Source of the DNA: Cymodocea nodosa
Lineage: Eukaryota; Streptophyta; Magnoliopsida; Alismatales; Cymodoceaceae
DNA: 64,000 bases
Reading direction: 5' to 3'
Assembly: GCA_036874045.1 (NCBI GenBank)
Contig: CM072336.1
Coordinates: 24,193,501-24,257,500 of the forward strand
Shown: positions 13,901-25,876 of the stretch, piece after piece
Layout: every line of letters starts with the position of its first letter
Position numbering within the stretch: position 1 is the first letter of the stretch
Notes under the pieces: generated by a model
What the model was told of the DNA's origin: nothing
Seen by the model: only the letters and a program-made list of their open reading frames with translations
Database searches by the model: none
Position numbers and translations under genes: made by a program

Positions 13901-16900
13901 TGGGTACTTCAATAACTAACTAAATATTTCCATGTAGTTGTCTTTTTAATTTGTTTTCTCTTTAATCCTTGAGCTTCTTGGTTCAGATTGTACATTGGAT
14001 GAATCTTATTTTTTGAATGAGAATCAACATATCTTTTCTCAAACAAATATTGACTGTGTTATCCCTTCTCTTTTTCTTCCTTCCAAAATTTATGAATCAC
14101 AATAAGACCACTTTTCTTTATTGAAAATGCCCATCTATTCCATTGATTTGTTTTTTTAATTTCGGTTGTCAAGCCCTAGGTCATTCTGTTGAGCTGACTT
14201 AATGTGAGATTATTATGTCCATCTTTTGTCAACTCTCCTACATTCTGCAGATTGCGAATCTCACTTTATTTTTTTCTTTTTATGACATTTTGCAGGTGGT
14301 TTTAGAATGTTGTTGACAGATCAAAGTAAATTGATTATGGGTGTTGGTGGAGCTACTGCATTAGCTGCTGGTATCTATACAACCAGGTTTCACTTAAATG
14401 TCTCCACTAATCTTTTTTTTATTATCTGTCATAGTTCTTTGCATGAACAAATTGCTATGTTAATACATGACTAGCATTTTTGTGCATGTTGAATGAATTA
14501 ATTTGTGGTATTTTTTGTGTTTACATTTCAATTGCTATTGCAGAGAGGGTGCTAGAGTGACATGGGGATACATTAATAGAATTCTAGGCCAGCCTTCATT
14601 GATACGGGAGTCCTCAATTGCCAGGTTTCCTTGGTCAGGGATAACTTCACGTGTAATGAATAAAGCATCAATTTCTAGTCCTGGATCTTTTCGAGCATCA
14701 TCTTGCAGCAGCACCAGCTTTAGTAATGTTGTACTTCATCCCTCACTACTGAAGAGGATTGAACGATTGGCTCGAGCTACCGAAAATACTAAATCTCATC
14801 AAGCACCATTTAGAAACATGCTTTTCTATGGACCTCCTGGAACTGGCAAAACTATGGTTGCAAGGGAGATGGCACGAAAATCAGTAAGGGAGTACCCAGT
14901 ATATCTTTAATAATTCCTCTGTTTCTATTTTTTATATTTTTGATTTGTGGGATCTTAATTTTCAGCAATTCAAGTTAATGCTGATGGATATAACTGAATT
15001 TGTAATGGAATTTTACTAAAATGCAGTGGCAGATAGTATTCCTGTTTGTTAACTTGGTTCCATCCGTGACAATTTTTTGCTTTGCTTTTTATGTGTATTT
15101 AAGAAGAAAAGACATCTATCCTCCTTGTATATATTAGATGCTATTTTAAAATCTCCACAGAACAATATTTTATAGAGCATAAAGTTTGCTAATCTGAATT
15201 CTTGTTCTAAATTGTATATTTTAAAAATTTTACATGCATATTTACCATACTGATATTTTGTTGATACCAAGGGTTGGTGTTTAGCCAGTTTATGGTGGCC
15301 TGGTTATTACCGCTATTTTGTTTATGGTACATTATACCTTTTGAGAATATGATGGTAGTGTTAGATCTTAGGTCAGTTTCTGGGCTGTGAATGGAGCGTC
15401 ACGTATCTTATTATTCGTGTAACTGCTAAGAGAAGCATTTATAAGTCAGTTTGAATTATTGTTACCTATACAGCATTTCAAAAAAATTTCCCTGCATCTC
15501 ATGTATTTTACTTTCGTGCGTATCCATTCTCTAATGATAAATCTTTCCTACACTTTGCAGGGCCTAGACTACGCAATGATGACAGGGGGTGACGTAGCAC
15601 CTCTAGGATCACAAGCTGTCACAAAAATACATCAAATATTTGACTGGGCCAAGAAGTCCAGAAAAGGTTTATTGCTCTTTATTGACGAGGCAGATGCATT
15701 TCTGTGCGAGTAAGTTTTTATCCATCTTATTCTTTAATACACCTGCTGCATTATATTGATGATGTAGATGCACCTCCATGTGAATGAGAATGAGTTTTTA
15801 TCCATTTTCTTGTATATAAAATGGGCAAAATGCAGCTATGTCATAATGCTATCGAATGCAAGTATATTATGACACTAACAAAAGTACCCGATATCTTGGC
15901 TTATAGGAAGTTTTTAATATAATTATTTTATTAAAGATAGTATCTTTTATCAGAGATTGTCAATGGGCATGTTAGAACAATATTGGTAGGTCGACCCAAC
16001 TATCATACATGTGTAATGGACATCTGGCTTTTGTTTAAATCAAATCATTGTTCATATAAACTGTCGAATGAACCATGTAAAAATTACAAGGTACTGCAAA
16101 GGGCACCTTGGGAACAAGGATCTAATTTGCTCGCATAAGATCAAAGTTGGACTGGTTTTGATTATGTTGATCCTCCATCTTGTGAATTGTCTTTATATAT
16201 CTGGCAGCACTGATTTCTGGAGCAGTGTTTAAAAGCACATTACTCCTGTTATTGATTACTTTTGAAGCTAGGAGTGTTTGATAATGAAGTTATGTTTTTG
16301 AAGATCTTTCCAAAAAATAGGTTGAATGACCCAAGTGGGAGATGTTTCAGATCCACACGTAATTCTTTCGTAAGAACAATAAGTGTTACATCTCAATAAA
16401 GATGTGCTCGGAACATTCATGCAGTTGATTTTTTAAGATACAAACAATTTGGTGTTATGTTCTGTTAAAGGGTCTTGCCACTTGGTCACAGGGAAAGTTT
16501 TTTTTTTTTTGATAATTTGCTCGCAAGTGTCCCTCAATTTTTTTTGGGTACTATTGCAGGAGGAACAGCATCCATATGAGTGAGGCACAGCGAAGTGCCT
16601 TGAATGCACTTCTGTTTCGAACCGGAGATCAATCAAGAGAAGTTGTGCTTGTGCTAGCAACAAACAGGCCTGGTGATCTTGATGCCGCAGTCACAGATCG
16701 CATAGACGAAGTGATCGAGTTCCCTCTTCCTGGGTTGGAGGAACGCTCCAAGCTGTTGAAACTTTACCTGAGCAAATACATCTCCGGAAAAGATGAACCA
16801 AAATCATCCTCATGGAATTCGTTCTTCAAGAAAAGTCGACAGTCAATAACCGTCAAGGATGTGTCTGATGATATAATCCTTGAAGCCGCTCAGAAGACGG

Positions 16901-17067
16901 ATGGTTTCTCCGGTAGGGAAATAGCAAAACTCATGGCCGGCATCCAAGCATCCGTATACGGGCAACCCAACTGCGTCTTGGACTCACAGTTGTTCATGGA
17001 GATCGTAAATTACAAAGTTGGGGAACACCATCAGCGGATCAGACTAGCCGATGAAGGTGGATTGTGA
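10963..17067 (+). CDS. ATAD3: ATAD3-type mitochondrial AAA+ ATPase
   Basis: AAA+ ATPase of the ATAD3 family, which sits in the mitochondrial inner membrane and helps organise nucleoids and membrane contacts. Eight exons: 10963-11160, 11254-11349, 12485-12595, 12674-12983, 14296-14386, 14544-14883, 15561-15709 and 16560-17067; all phases agree and the product is 600 aa. The N-terminal region is followed by a long charged coiled coil (about residues 95-235, rich in [15 protein letters not shown]-like repeats), a hydrophobic segment near residues 250-268, then the AAA domain. Walker A GPPGTGKT is at 365-372, Walker B FIDEAD at 422-427, sensor 1 is [10 protein letters not shown] and the arginine-finger region is DRIDEVIEF. 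Length and motif order match plant ATAD3 proteins. The first exon is GC-rich while later exons are AT-rich, a monocot-like gradient. It is convergent with RCL1. Confidence 0.95.
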
Positions 17068-18766
17068 ATGTGACATACCATTTGGAGCTTTTACCTGGCC
17101 CTAGCTGTCACGAGAATGTGCCACTGGATGGGTACTACAGATGTAACCGGTGACCGATGATCTGTGGGTCTTGGACTCCGACATTTTTACGCCGAAGTGA
17201 AGAGGTGTATTGATTCATTGGAGAAGACGACGGTAGAATTATTGAACTGGATGTTCATTCTTTCTTCCTGCCGACGTGAGTTTTGCGTGTCCCACGTTGG
17301 GAGGAACCCAAGTGAAAAATTTGTAATTGTATTGATCAATATGAATTGCATAATTGTAGGACACGTATCTATGTGCCCTTTTGTTGGCGCTGCCATTCAA
17401 TGTTGGTTTCCTTGAATTTTTTCTAAGAGAACGTAGTCATCAATCTCGGTGAAAGTTATGAAATCATATATAATGCTAGTTAATTCATCTACTTAAGGTA
17501 CGTCCGGAAAGGATGTTGATAAGTTGCTATTTTGAATTCAACCCTTTTCAAATAATCTTTTAGGTCCAAACATTCAAAAGGAACCTTCACCTAAATATCT
17601 TAAAATTCACTCATTTTTGTTAAATTTTAATAACTCGTTTATAAATAAAAAATGACATTGAATATTACTTAGAGTAAATTGAAAATTTAGTATATTAAAT
17701 ACTTTACCAGAGATTAATAATATACCGTAGTTGAAAATTTTAGTATATTAAATATTTATATAAATAAATTTTTAATTTAATAATAGAATGATTTTATAAA
17801 TTAGGTGCCACCAGAAAGTTTACCTGGTGGCGCCAGCAAGAATACTTTACCATAGATTAAATATTAAAATAATAATAAACAAACAAAATTTCAGGGGCAC
17901 TTATTTACATGTTATTGCAAGATTACAATTTTGCTTGCAAAACACGTTAATTGTCATAAAAAATTTCAATGACACAAGTAATTTGATCGTTTTTATTAGC
18001 ATGCAAATAAAAATTTCAAAAATGTAATGTAAAAAACAAAGATCTCCATCCCACCAATTTCAATTCGTACACGTTGCCTAACCCACTTCAATATAGGTAT
18101 GAAAATCATTCCACACGGCAACCGCAACTAATCAAGAGGAAAAATCACGAATACTTATTTCTTTTAAAATGATAAAAATATGTTAAATAAACCATAATGA
18201 AAAATATAAAACCATGCATTTCTCGTCATCTCACTCTGTTGAAGTCATGGCAAACGCGTGACGAGACGCCATCAGGACTTCTACCTCTCTGCTATCAATG
18301 CGTACCAAGGTCAGACAAAGTTCAGCTTATTCATGTGTAATTTATTTCAAATGCTGCATTTTTTAAAGTAAGGATAATCGGCTTACTTTTGGATGTACTT
18401 TTTCAATGCTTTTGTATAAAAATAAGACTCAAAAATGCACCATTTGTAAAACGCAACTTTCTTTCGAATATGAGGCCGAGCTGCCACAATTCATGCGTCT
18501 ACACAAAACTGATTTCCCTTGTGCATTTCTCTCTTAAATATATATTAACTCATGAAAAGATGAAAGACCATTTGAGAAACCATGTAAACCGAACAAAAAG
18601 AAACAAGAGATCATTGGGATCATTCACCTACTTGCAGGCTGCGTGTAAACTTCACAAGCAATGAAACCACAGGAGAAACTCTGGTGAAGTTCCCCACCTC
18701 AAGGAGTGCACCTGAACCAAGAGGCCAAAGTTGGATGCCAACCAAGAGCATGACCTTGCTGCCGTC
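17068..18766. other. region between convergent ATAD3 and RCL1 genes
   Basis: Contains the 3' UTRs of both neighbours and otherwise AT-rich DNA. The first ~400 bp after the ATAD3 stop is less AT-rich and is probably transcribed. No separate gene is visible. Confidence 0.6.
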
Positions 18767-21700
18767 TCATGATATCTTCCGAGAAAGATTCTTCATTCCA
18801 CACCCCACACACTTCAATATGACGGTATTTGTCGTGGGGTCGGGCTTGATAACAAATTTAACACCAAGGAAATCTCTGAGATTTCTTAGTGTATCGATAG
18901 CATATGGAGTGAGCTTCCCCACGCGAACCTTGGATACATCCTCAGGGCATAAAGCACAAAGAATGAATAGCAAGCCCTGATTAGAAACAAAAGTTTACAT
19001 CACCATAGCATATCGTTATATTCATTATAAGACAAAGGTAAAGAAAAATCTGCTTTAGAATACAAAATCACAAACTAAAAATGTCATGAGTCTTACGATA
19101 ATTAGTGGGCAAAATTTGCTGAACTTATTTTAAAGAGATACCAACAAAAAGCATTGAGAAACAAACACACTACACGGAAAACTTCATAATAGGGGTCTGC
19201 CAGTGGATAAGGAAAATCCCAAATCCGACTAACATCCAGATAAACAAATTAAAGTCATCAAAATGGCATTTTAGAATTGAATATATTCAAGCAGATGAGA
19301 ATGCTCGTAGATTCACTATGATAGGCATCATTCTCCATGATGAAAAATACTTGGTTCTATGCAATTTATGCACCAACGTTGAAAATATTTATTGCACCTA
19401 ATGACTAAGAACAAAAAGATGGACCCAATCACAAGAGATTTCATTTTGGTTATTTCTCAAAAATAGGAATCAGCCTCTTTTAACTTTGAAATAACCAAAA
19501 CACTAAAGAGAAATATACTGCATGTCTCGTTGAACACTTTAATTTAAGATATAAAGTATAACATTAAATACTTTAATTTATGATATTTTTAAACAATTTA
19601 TCATTGAACACTTTAATTTTGAATTAAAATCTTTTATATAAGTTGAGAACCAAGGACCAAACCAATAAAAATCGAAATTTCAACGGTTCAGTTCAGTTCT
19701 GAACTTATAATTAGTTTGGTTCAATTCTTACTTGTTAGGGACTGATAAATATGGTTCTGTTCATGGTTCAAGCTAAGACCATACCAAACTGTATTATTTG
19801 TACCCCTAAAACAGACATTTGGGTCTGCTCTATGAAATTGTCTGTATGAAAACTCAAGAAAATTTTAATAATAGTGCAAACATGTAATTTCCCTTATCAA
19901 TAACCATCTACCACCCATGATCTTTTTATTTTCTTACTCCTTTCCTTTTTCATTGACCAACAAAATTTTTATTTTATTGTTTGAAAGGTGCCAAGGTGCA
20001 CGCATTTGACTTGTCTATTTTATAGAAATCCCAAATTAACAAAATACAAGTGACTTCCTAAAATTGAATTTCAAAATGACTGGAAAAATCATCACACCTG
20101 ATGTGTAGAATCAACAACTCCACCTTGTTCAATTTCACCTAGTAAATTAGAAGCAGCACGGACACCAAAAGTCTCAGGAGGTATGTGATCCTGTTCTTCT
20201 TCATCGCCACCACCCATGTCTTCACTTCGTGCATGAGAGACAGCAGCATCAACAGAGATCTGACAACCAGATGTAGTCTCCGCAACTAACGAAATTCCAT
20301 ATCCTGGTGACCTGAGAAGTAACAAGACAGAAAGTTCTTTGAAATGATCCCATGGAAATTTATGTAGCATGGATAAAAGGAGGATGCATTTTATGAATAC
20401 TAATGGATCATATATCTATATATAACATAACAATTAAAAACAAATAAGAATAAAAATATTTAATTTGAAGCAAAAGAAAGGTTTCGACAAGAAAACTGCA
20501 GATGTTGAAAATGGATGGTAGGACTGAAAAATACAAAATTTTTAATTGATCATAATTTAAAAATATTCCTGTAATTGATCATGTGTATAGCTTGGAGCAG
20601 ATGTTTTTCTACGTCTTAACCCATTTACCGCTCTCTTAGAAAGGATACCACAATTACAAAATGGAATAGAACAAACCAATGCAAAGTAAATCCAAGAAGG
20701 TCACACATGTTGTCCAGGAAGCCAATAGAACTTAACTCAAAAAACCACAGTTTATTGACTTACTTTTCAAGTTAATCTGTTATCCTTTCCATAAGCTTTC
20801 GTGTGTAATAATTCTCCAAATATAACAGTTTATTTTAACAAAATCAAAAATAAGAAATATCTTTTTTGAGCTGATACCTTCCAGCAGATGGTCCAGATCT
20901 ATGGTCAGTAAAAATGTAAACATCAGGGATGAAACTATTAAAGATTCCTCTAGCAGCGTATATCATTTGCTGTTCAACCTCAGAAGACACAATAGTGGAG
21001 AATGATACACCACGTATCCGCTTAACCATTCCTTCATCAACCCAATTAACTGCCTGTCGCAAAGGATGAGAAAATGAAAAGGCAGTAATGACACTTGTAG
21101 AAACCCATTCTACGTGGCTAACGACTAACCGACAAACTGCTGTGAACAATCGGAACTCCCAAGTAAACTTCCCCACCACCAAGAGGAGCAGTTCCCCTAC
21201 TCTCGATTTTGAGATCCAGTCCTTCTTGTGGAACTCCAAAACGCTTGAGGATCTGCAATGCGGTAGTCCGAAAAGTATCCACGGATGGATCTCTAGAATC
21301 ATTGGTGATTCCTGTAAACAATACAAGTCAAGTTACATAATGATTGAGATATAAGACCTACATATTAGTTTTACAGGATAATATTTAAGCATTTTAGTCA
21401 AGAAAGTGAGCTGTACGATCAAGTCATATCTACTCTTCACTGACATGGAATCAAAAAGAAAAATCATCCGTCGATAGAAGTATGATATGAAAAAAACAAC
21501 TACAGCGATAATGTAATTAAAATAGCCAGCACTCCCAAGTGTTCATTTTGGTCTCAAAACAACTTCAGCGATAATGTAATTAAAGCTTACCACACTGAAA
21601 GAAAAAATAGCCATCACTCCCAAGTGTTCATTTTGGTCTCATTAATTTAAAATGTACCATGATTTCGAAAAGTGTAATTAACAGTATAAAGAAGATTGGT

Positions 21701-22211
21701 CTTATCAAATAAAAGAATTGTTTCTTTCAAATTATATCCAACTTAACATTCACGAAATCAGGATATTGTCGGCAAACCTTTAAGCTTTATAGAGAGAGGC
21801 CTCTTTCCGAATAGTGCAAGCACGATCAACGGCTCCAGAAACCACCCAATCGCGCGGCTGAGGCCACAATCATGCACCAGGTGCTTCCCACCCATCACCA
21901 CTCCGGGCTTGTATCTCAACTTCGTCCCTGCAAAACCAAAAAATGGTGCCACATTTGGAAATCAGCGCTGCAAAAAGAACACAATCAAGAGGGCCTTATT
22001 CATTACCAGTCTCGTTGATCTCAACAGTGCAGTCGTCGGACAACTTCTCAAATAGGCGTACGAGGGATATCTCGTGCGACAGGAGCCCCGGGATGGTGTC
22101 GTCGGCCCGGATCTCCTCGATGAGTATTGGTGTAGACGAGAGGGTGGCGAGAAGGAGCCGCTGTCGGAAGTGCTCCGCGCCACGGTGGCGCGTGTAGGAC
22201 ACTTTCCCCAT
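18767..22211 (-). CDS. RCL1: RNA 3'-terminal phosphate cyclase-like protein (18S rRNA processing)
   Basis: RCL1 belongs to the RNA 3'-phosphate cyclase fold but acts in the nucleolus in the U3 processome, in early pre-18S rRNA cleavage, and in known members it lacks cyclase activity. Six exons on the minus strand: 22211-22007, 21927-21778, 21311-21130, 21053-20878, 20311-20098 and 18976-18767. Phases join cleanly to a 378-aa protein, close to the about 375 aa expected in plants. Recognisable blocks are FRQRLLLATLS near the N terminus, KPGVVMGGKHLVHDC, LSRAIGWFLEPL, GKRPLSIKLKGITND, DPSVDTFRTT, APLGGGEVYL, NWVDEGMVKRIRG, SPGYGISLVAETT, GGVVDSTHQ and the C-terminal end NLSRKIS. The start at 22211 (MGKVSY) matches the family. 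It is convergent with ATAD3, and its upstream DNA has ribosome-biogenesis promoter motifs. Confidence 0.95.
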
Positions 22212-22269
22212 TTCCGTCGGCCGTCGCCTCCGCCAGGCAATTCCGGCAAGAGAGGAGCGAGAGATGTAA

Positions 22270-22312
22270 AAACCCTAAGCCCTAAAGTGCGGTGTTGTGA
22301 GGTTTAGGGTTT
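22270..22312 (-). promoter_or_regulatory. pair of telo-box motifs upstream of RCL1
   Basis: AAACCCTAA occurs on the plus strand at 22270-22278 and again, on the minus strand, at 22304-22312, within about 100 bp of the RCL1 start codon. A site II-like TGGGCC reads on the minus strand at 22437-22432. Telo-boxes together with site II elements are known in plant ribosomal-protein and ribosome-biogenesis promoters, which fits the role of RCL1. Confidence 0.65.
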
Positions 22313-23580
22313 CACAATTGTGCAGATCTTATACATCGTAACTGACGTTCTCCCTCCTTCCTCGTGCGTGTTCGAATACCCTTACCTGCACGTACCACCA
22401 TTGATCGATGACGACGATGACAGCAATCCTCGGCCCAGGACTTGAGAGGGAGATTTGGGGAAAAAACAATACTAACCTAATTAACTAATTAAGGGGAAAA
22501 ATAAAAGGTTAAACTCATAACCGTTTTCCCCAGTAATCTCCCCCACGTTTTTTTTTACCAAAAATACCCATTCATCGTAACTTTTCTTCGAAGAAAACAT
22601 GCCATCTGTTTAATAAATAAGCAAGATAAATTACACCTTCTGTCCAAAAATTTTTTGGTAAGTACCTTCCTTTCAATATATTAATATATAAATGACGATA
22701 TCAAAAAAATAAAAAATTTAATTAAAATTGTGTAGTCTAGAAATTACGCAAGTCCATCCGGAATTTAGTCCGAACAACCGTGACGTAAATCTGGATATTC
22801 CGGATGTCAAAAAAGAAGTAAACCTATGTATCGTATTATATCAAATATATATACATATTAAACGACCGTGTAGAAAAATCAAGTTCATAACTTATTATAT
22901 ACATATCTATATATATATCAAACATAAAATTTAATAATTACGTATTTTAAAATAATTATTTTTATTACATATCATGTTAATAGTAGTTATAAAATTACCA
23001 ATATATAAGTATGTTCTATCGTCGAAAATATAATTATATTTCACACATTAAATTTAATACTATGTTCTAGCGTTAAAAATAAAATTATTATTCACTATAT
23101 TAGTAAAATTAAAACAATAAATAACCATTAATATAACTACGTTGCTTAATTATATAATGTAGTATATATTACATATTATAAACTTCATCATTACATCTTA
23201 GTATTAATTATAAAATTACTAATAAATACATATAAATTAATTACTTATTATATATACTAATAACTAATTAAAAGGGATTGAAACTAATCGCTCAACAATG
23301 CACACATGCGATGAAAAATTTCATGAAACGAGCAAACAACGCATAAACCCTAGTACACAAAAAGCATAAGAATTTATGTGAATCAACAATAGACTGTCTC
23401 CAACTGTGGTAATTCTTACTATTTGAACAAATGATTTGAGTTACAAATATGTCCATGTTTATAAGAAACATTAAGATAATTCACAATTACAATAAATGCC
23501 CTTATGATATCAAAATACTGCACATGTTATCAAAGTTTATCTATAGTTAGAAATTCTAAATTCCATCGTCATAATTTTAG
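22313..23580. other. AT-rich intergenic DNA
   Basis: After the RCL1 promoter, the sequence becomes strongly AT-rich. I see no gene and no clear element ends before the hAT-like repeat starting at 23581. Confidence 0.6.
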
Positions 23581-25174
23581 TAGAGGTGTTAATTAGATCG
23601 ACCCATCGTGAGCCAGCCTAACTAGGTTTGTAATGGGTTACAATAAATTAAAAAATAGGCCTACAAGGCGAACTGGCCTGAGTTGTCACATGAGTTAATT
23701 CGGATCAGGTTGAAATCAATGAAAAATAAAAAAAAGAATGATACCTCTATTATATACATTAATAAATGTAATACAATTAATAAATGTAAACATAAGAGTT
23801 GATGTATACAAAATTAATAAATGTTAAAGTAAAAGTTGTAAAAAAATTAATAAATGTAATACAAACTTATTTAAATGTATAACTTGATGTATCAATTGAA
23901 AATGTAGAATAAAGTTTAAATAACGTTTGATATGTATGTTACAAAATATATAAAGAATTAAATAAGAGATTTATCGTAACAAATAGAAAATAATTAAATA
24001 ATTTTAATCATAGCTATTTAATAAGAGATAATCTTGATTTTCTAGATTTTGATATAATAAATTGAAGGAAAACACAAAAATGCACATTTCTTATTTTATC
24101 ATTAATATAATTTTAATGTAATAAATGTTTAAATATAACTATGTACATTTTACATTAAATGTAAAAATATTTGATGTAATTACAAAAATAATGTAATTTT
24201 AATTTAAATTCAGAAATAAAATAATTATGTTAACTTTATGACTTGTGTTTGAATGTATCGATGGATGATGAATTATGAATGGTACGTTCATGTATTTATA
24301 AATAAAATAATGTATTTGAAAGATAAATTGATTATTGGAAACATTGTAAAACTTTTTATCTATATTTTAATTTAAAATCAAAAAAATAAATATAAAAAAT
24401 CAAAAACTTCAATTAGACCAAAATTAAGATACAAATGAAAAAATAAAAGAAAAAAAACATGTCTTCTATCAGTTAGACCAAAGAATGAGCTTCGGTCTTA
24501 CTGAATGAAAAAAATAAAAAATAAAAATTTTAGTTAGTCGAATGTAAGAAATAAATAAAAGAAAAAAAAAAGATCAAATCTAAGTTCAAACTTTAGTTTG
24601 ATCGAAAAAAATAAAAAAATAAAAAACTTCAATCTCATCAAAGGAAAAAATTAAAAATTAAAAAACTTTAGTAAGTTAGATTGAAAAAATAAATAAAAGA
24701 AAAAAAATTAGGTTAAATCGAAGCTTGGTCTGATAAAAAAAATAAAAAATTTTGATTGAACCAAAGTATAAGTTTCGATTTCACAAAAAAAACATAAAAA
24801 ACTAAAAAATTTGGTCAAATCAAAGTCTAAACTGACTTTGGTATGATCGAAGAAAAATAAAAAAAATAAAAAACTTTAATTAGTTAAATTAAAGAAAAAA
24901 AAAAAAAAAAAATTCTATTCATCAGATCGAAATTGGTACGACGGTCTGATCGAAGAAAAAATAAAAATAAAAAAGAAAATTCTACTTCGATCGCGCCAAA
25001 CTGGGTTATCTGAAAACATTTTGGACTGAGTTGGATTGACTTGAAATAATTTCAGTTTAAATTGGGTTGTTAAAAAAATTAAAAAAACTTCAGCCCGACC
25101 TGACCCGACCCATAACCCACCCGCATGGACTGCCACTTTTTGGGCCGGCCCGGCCCGGTACATTGACACCGTTA
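23581..25174. mobile_element. non-autonomous hAT-like element, copy 1
   Basis: Begins TAGAGGTGTTAAT and ends with a degraded inverted copy (ATTGACACCGTTA). The interior matches the element at 38529-40002 over most of its length: a shared AT-rich segment rich in AATAAATGTA, then tandem-like units built on AAAAAATAAAAAACTT, then GC-rich ends made of GGCC/CCGG words. The flanking octamers (AATTTTAG and AATTTCGA) agree at only five positions, so the target duplication is worn. No transposase is encoded. The class assignment rests on the terminal sequence and the better-preserved sister copy. Confidence 0.65.
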
Positions 25175-25876
25175 AATTTCGATGAGAACCATTAAAAGCT
25201 TCCAAGTGGACTACGAACCTCACGTGCTTGTCGAAAGTTCCAATCTGCAATGCCGTTGAAATTTTCATTCATTCGTTTTCTAAACTTTGACACACCAGAC
25301 CCCACACACTATGAGAAGACTTACCAATCTTCTGGCCGTTGGAAATATTGTACCTTTTGATTTGCATTTTTAGACTTTTTATCCACTTTGGATCCAACTC
25401 TGATTATTGAAACACTCAACACCCAACGTCCTAAACTTGTTTTATGGTATTATAACTTACGATAATCAACCTCCATGCCTAATAATAACATATTAATTTA
25501 TAGTTACTAAAAAATAACTTCACTCAAAAGTAATTTTAGAAAAGAAAAATAATACTACTTCTCTTATTAAATCTACTCCTGATTTTTTACTTTCTTCAAA
25601 AAAAATTGTTCTTTTAATTTACGGCTACAATTCTATTTCTAAAAATATCTGCTCTTCGAAATAACTCTATCAATTGTCTATCTTAATAAATAGATAAATA
25701 CTGTGACAACTGTTGGCTACGAAACAGAGGACAGATTGAACAATAATGGATTAAAGATATTGCTAACATGCGACGTGAAGTGGACTGACTACTCGTACAA
25801 ATGGAGAGATTATTCATCTTCCAAATGCAAATTTTTGATCGGTATTTGTTTGCATGCTCTGGTGGATGGAGTCCAA
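25175..25876. other. 3' flank of UGT gene A, outer end of inverted repeat
   Basis: From about 25367 onward this matches, in inverted orientation, the 3' flank of UGT gene B (to about 37845), including the presumed 3' UTR. No separate gene. Confidence 0.75.

Noticed and set aside
23581-25174. CRISPR-like or satellite array in the tandem AAAAAATAAAAAACTT units
   Set aside because: The units are irregular in spacing and sequence, lie inside a transposon-like element with inverted ends, and the genome is a plant's.
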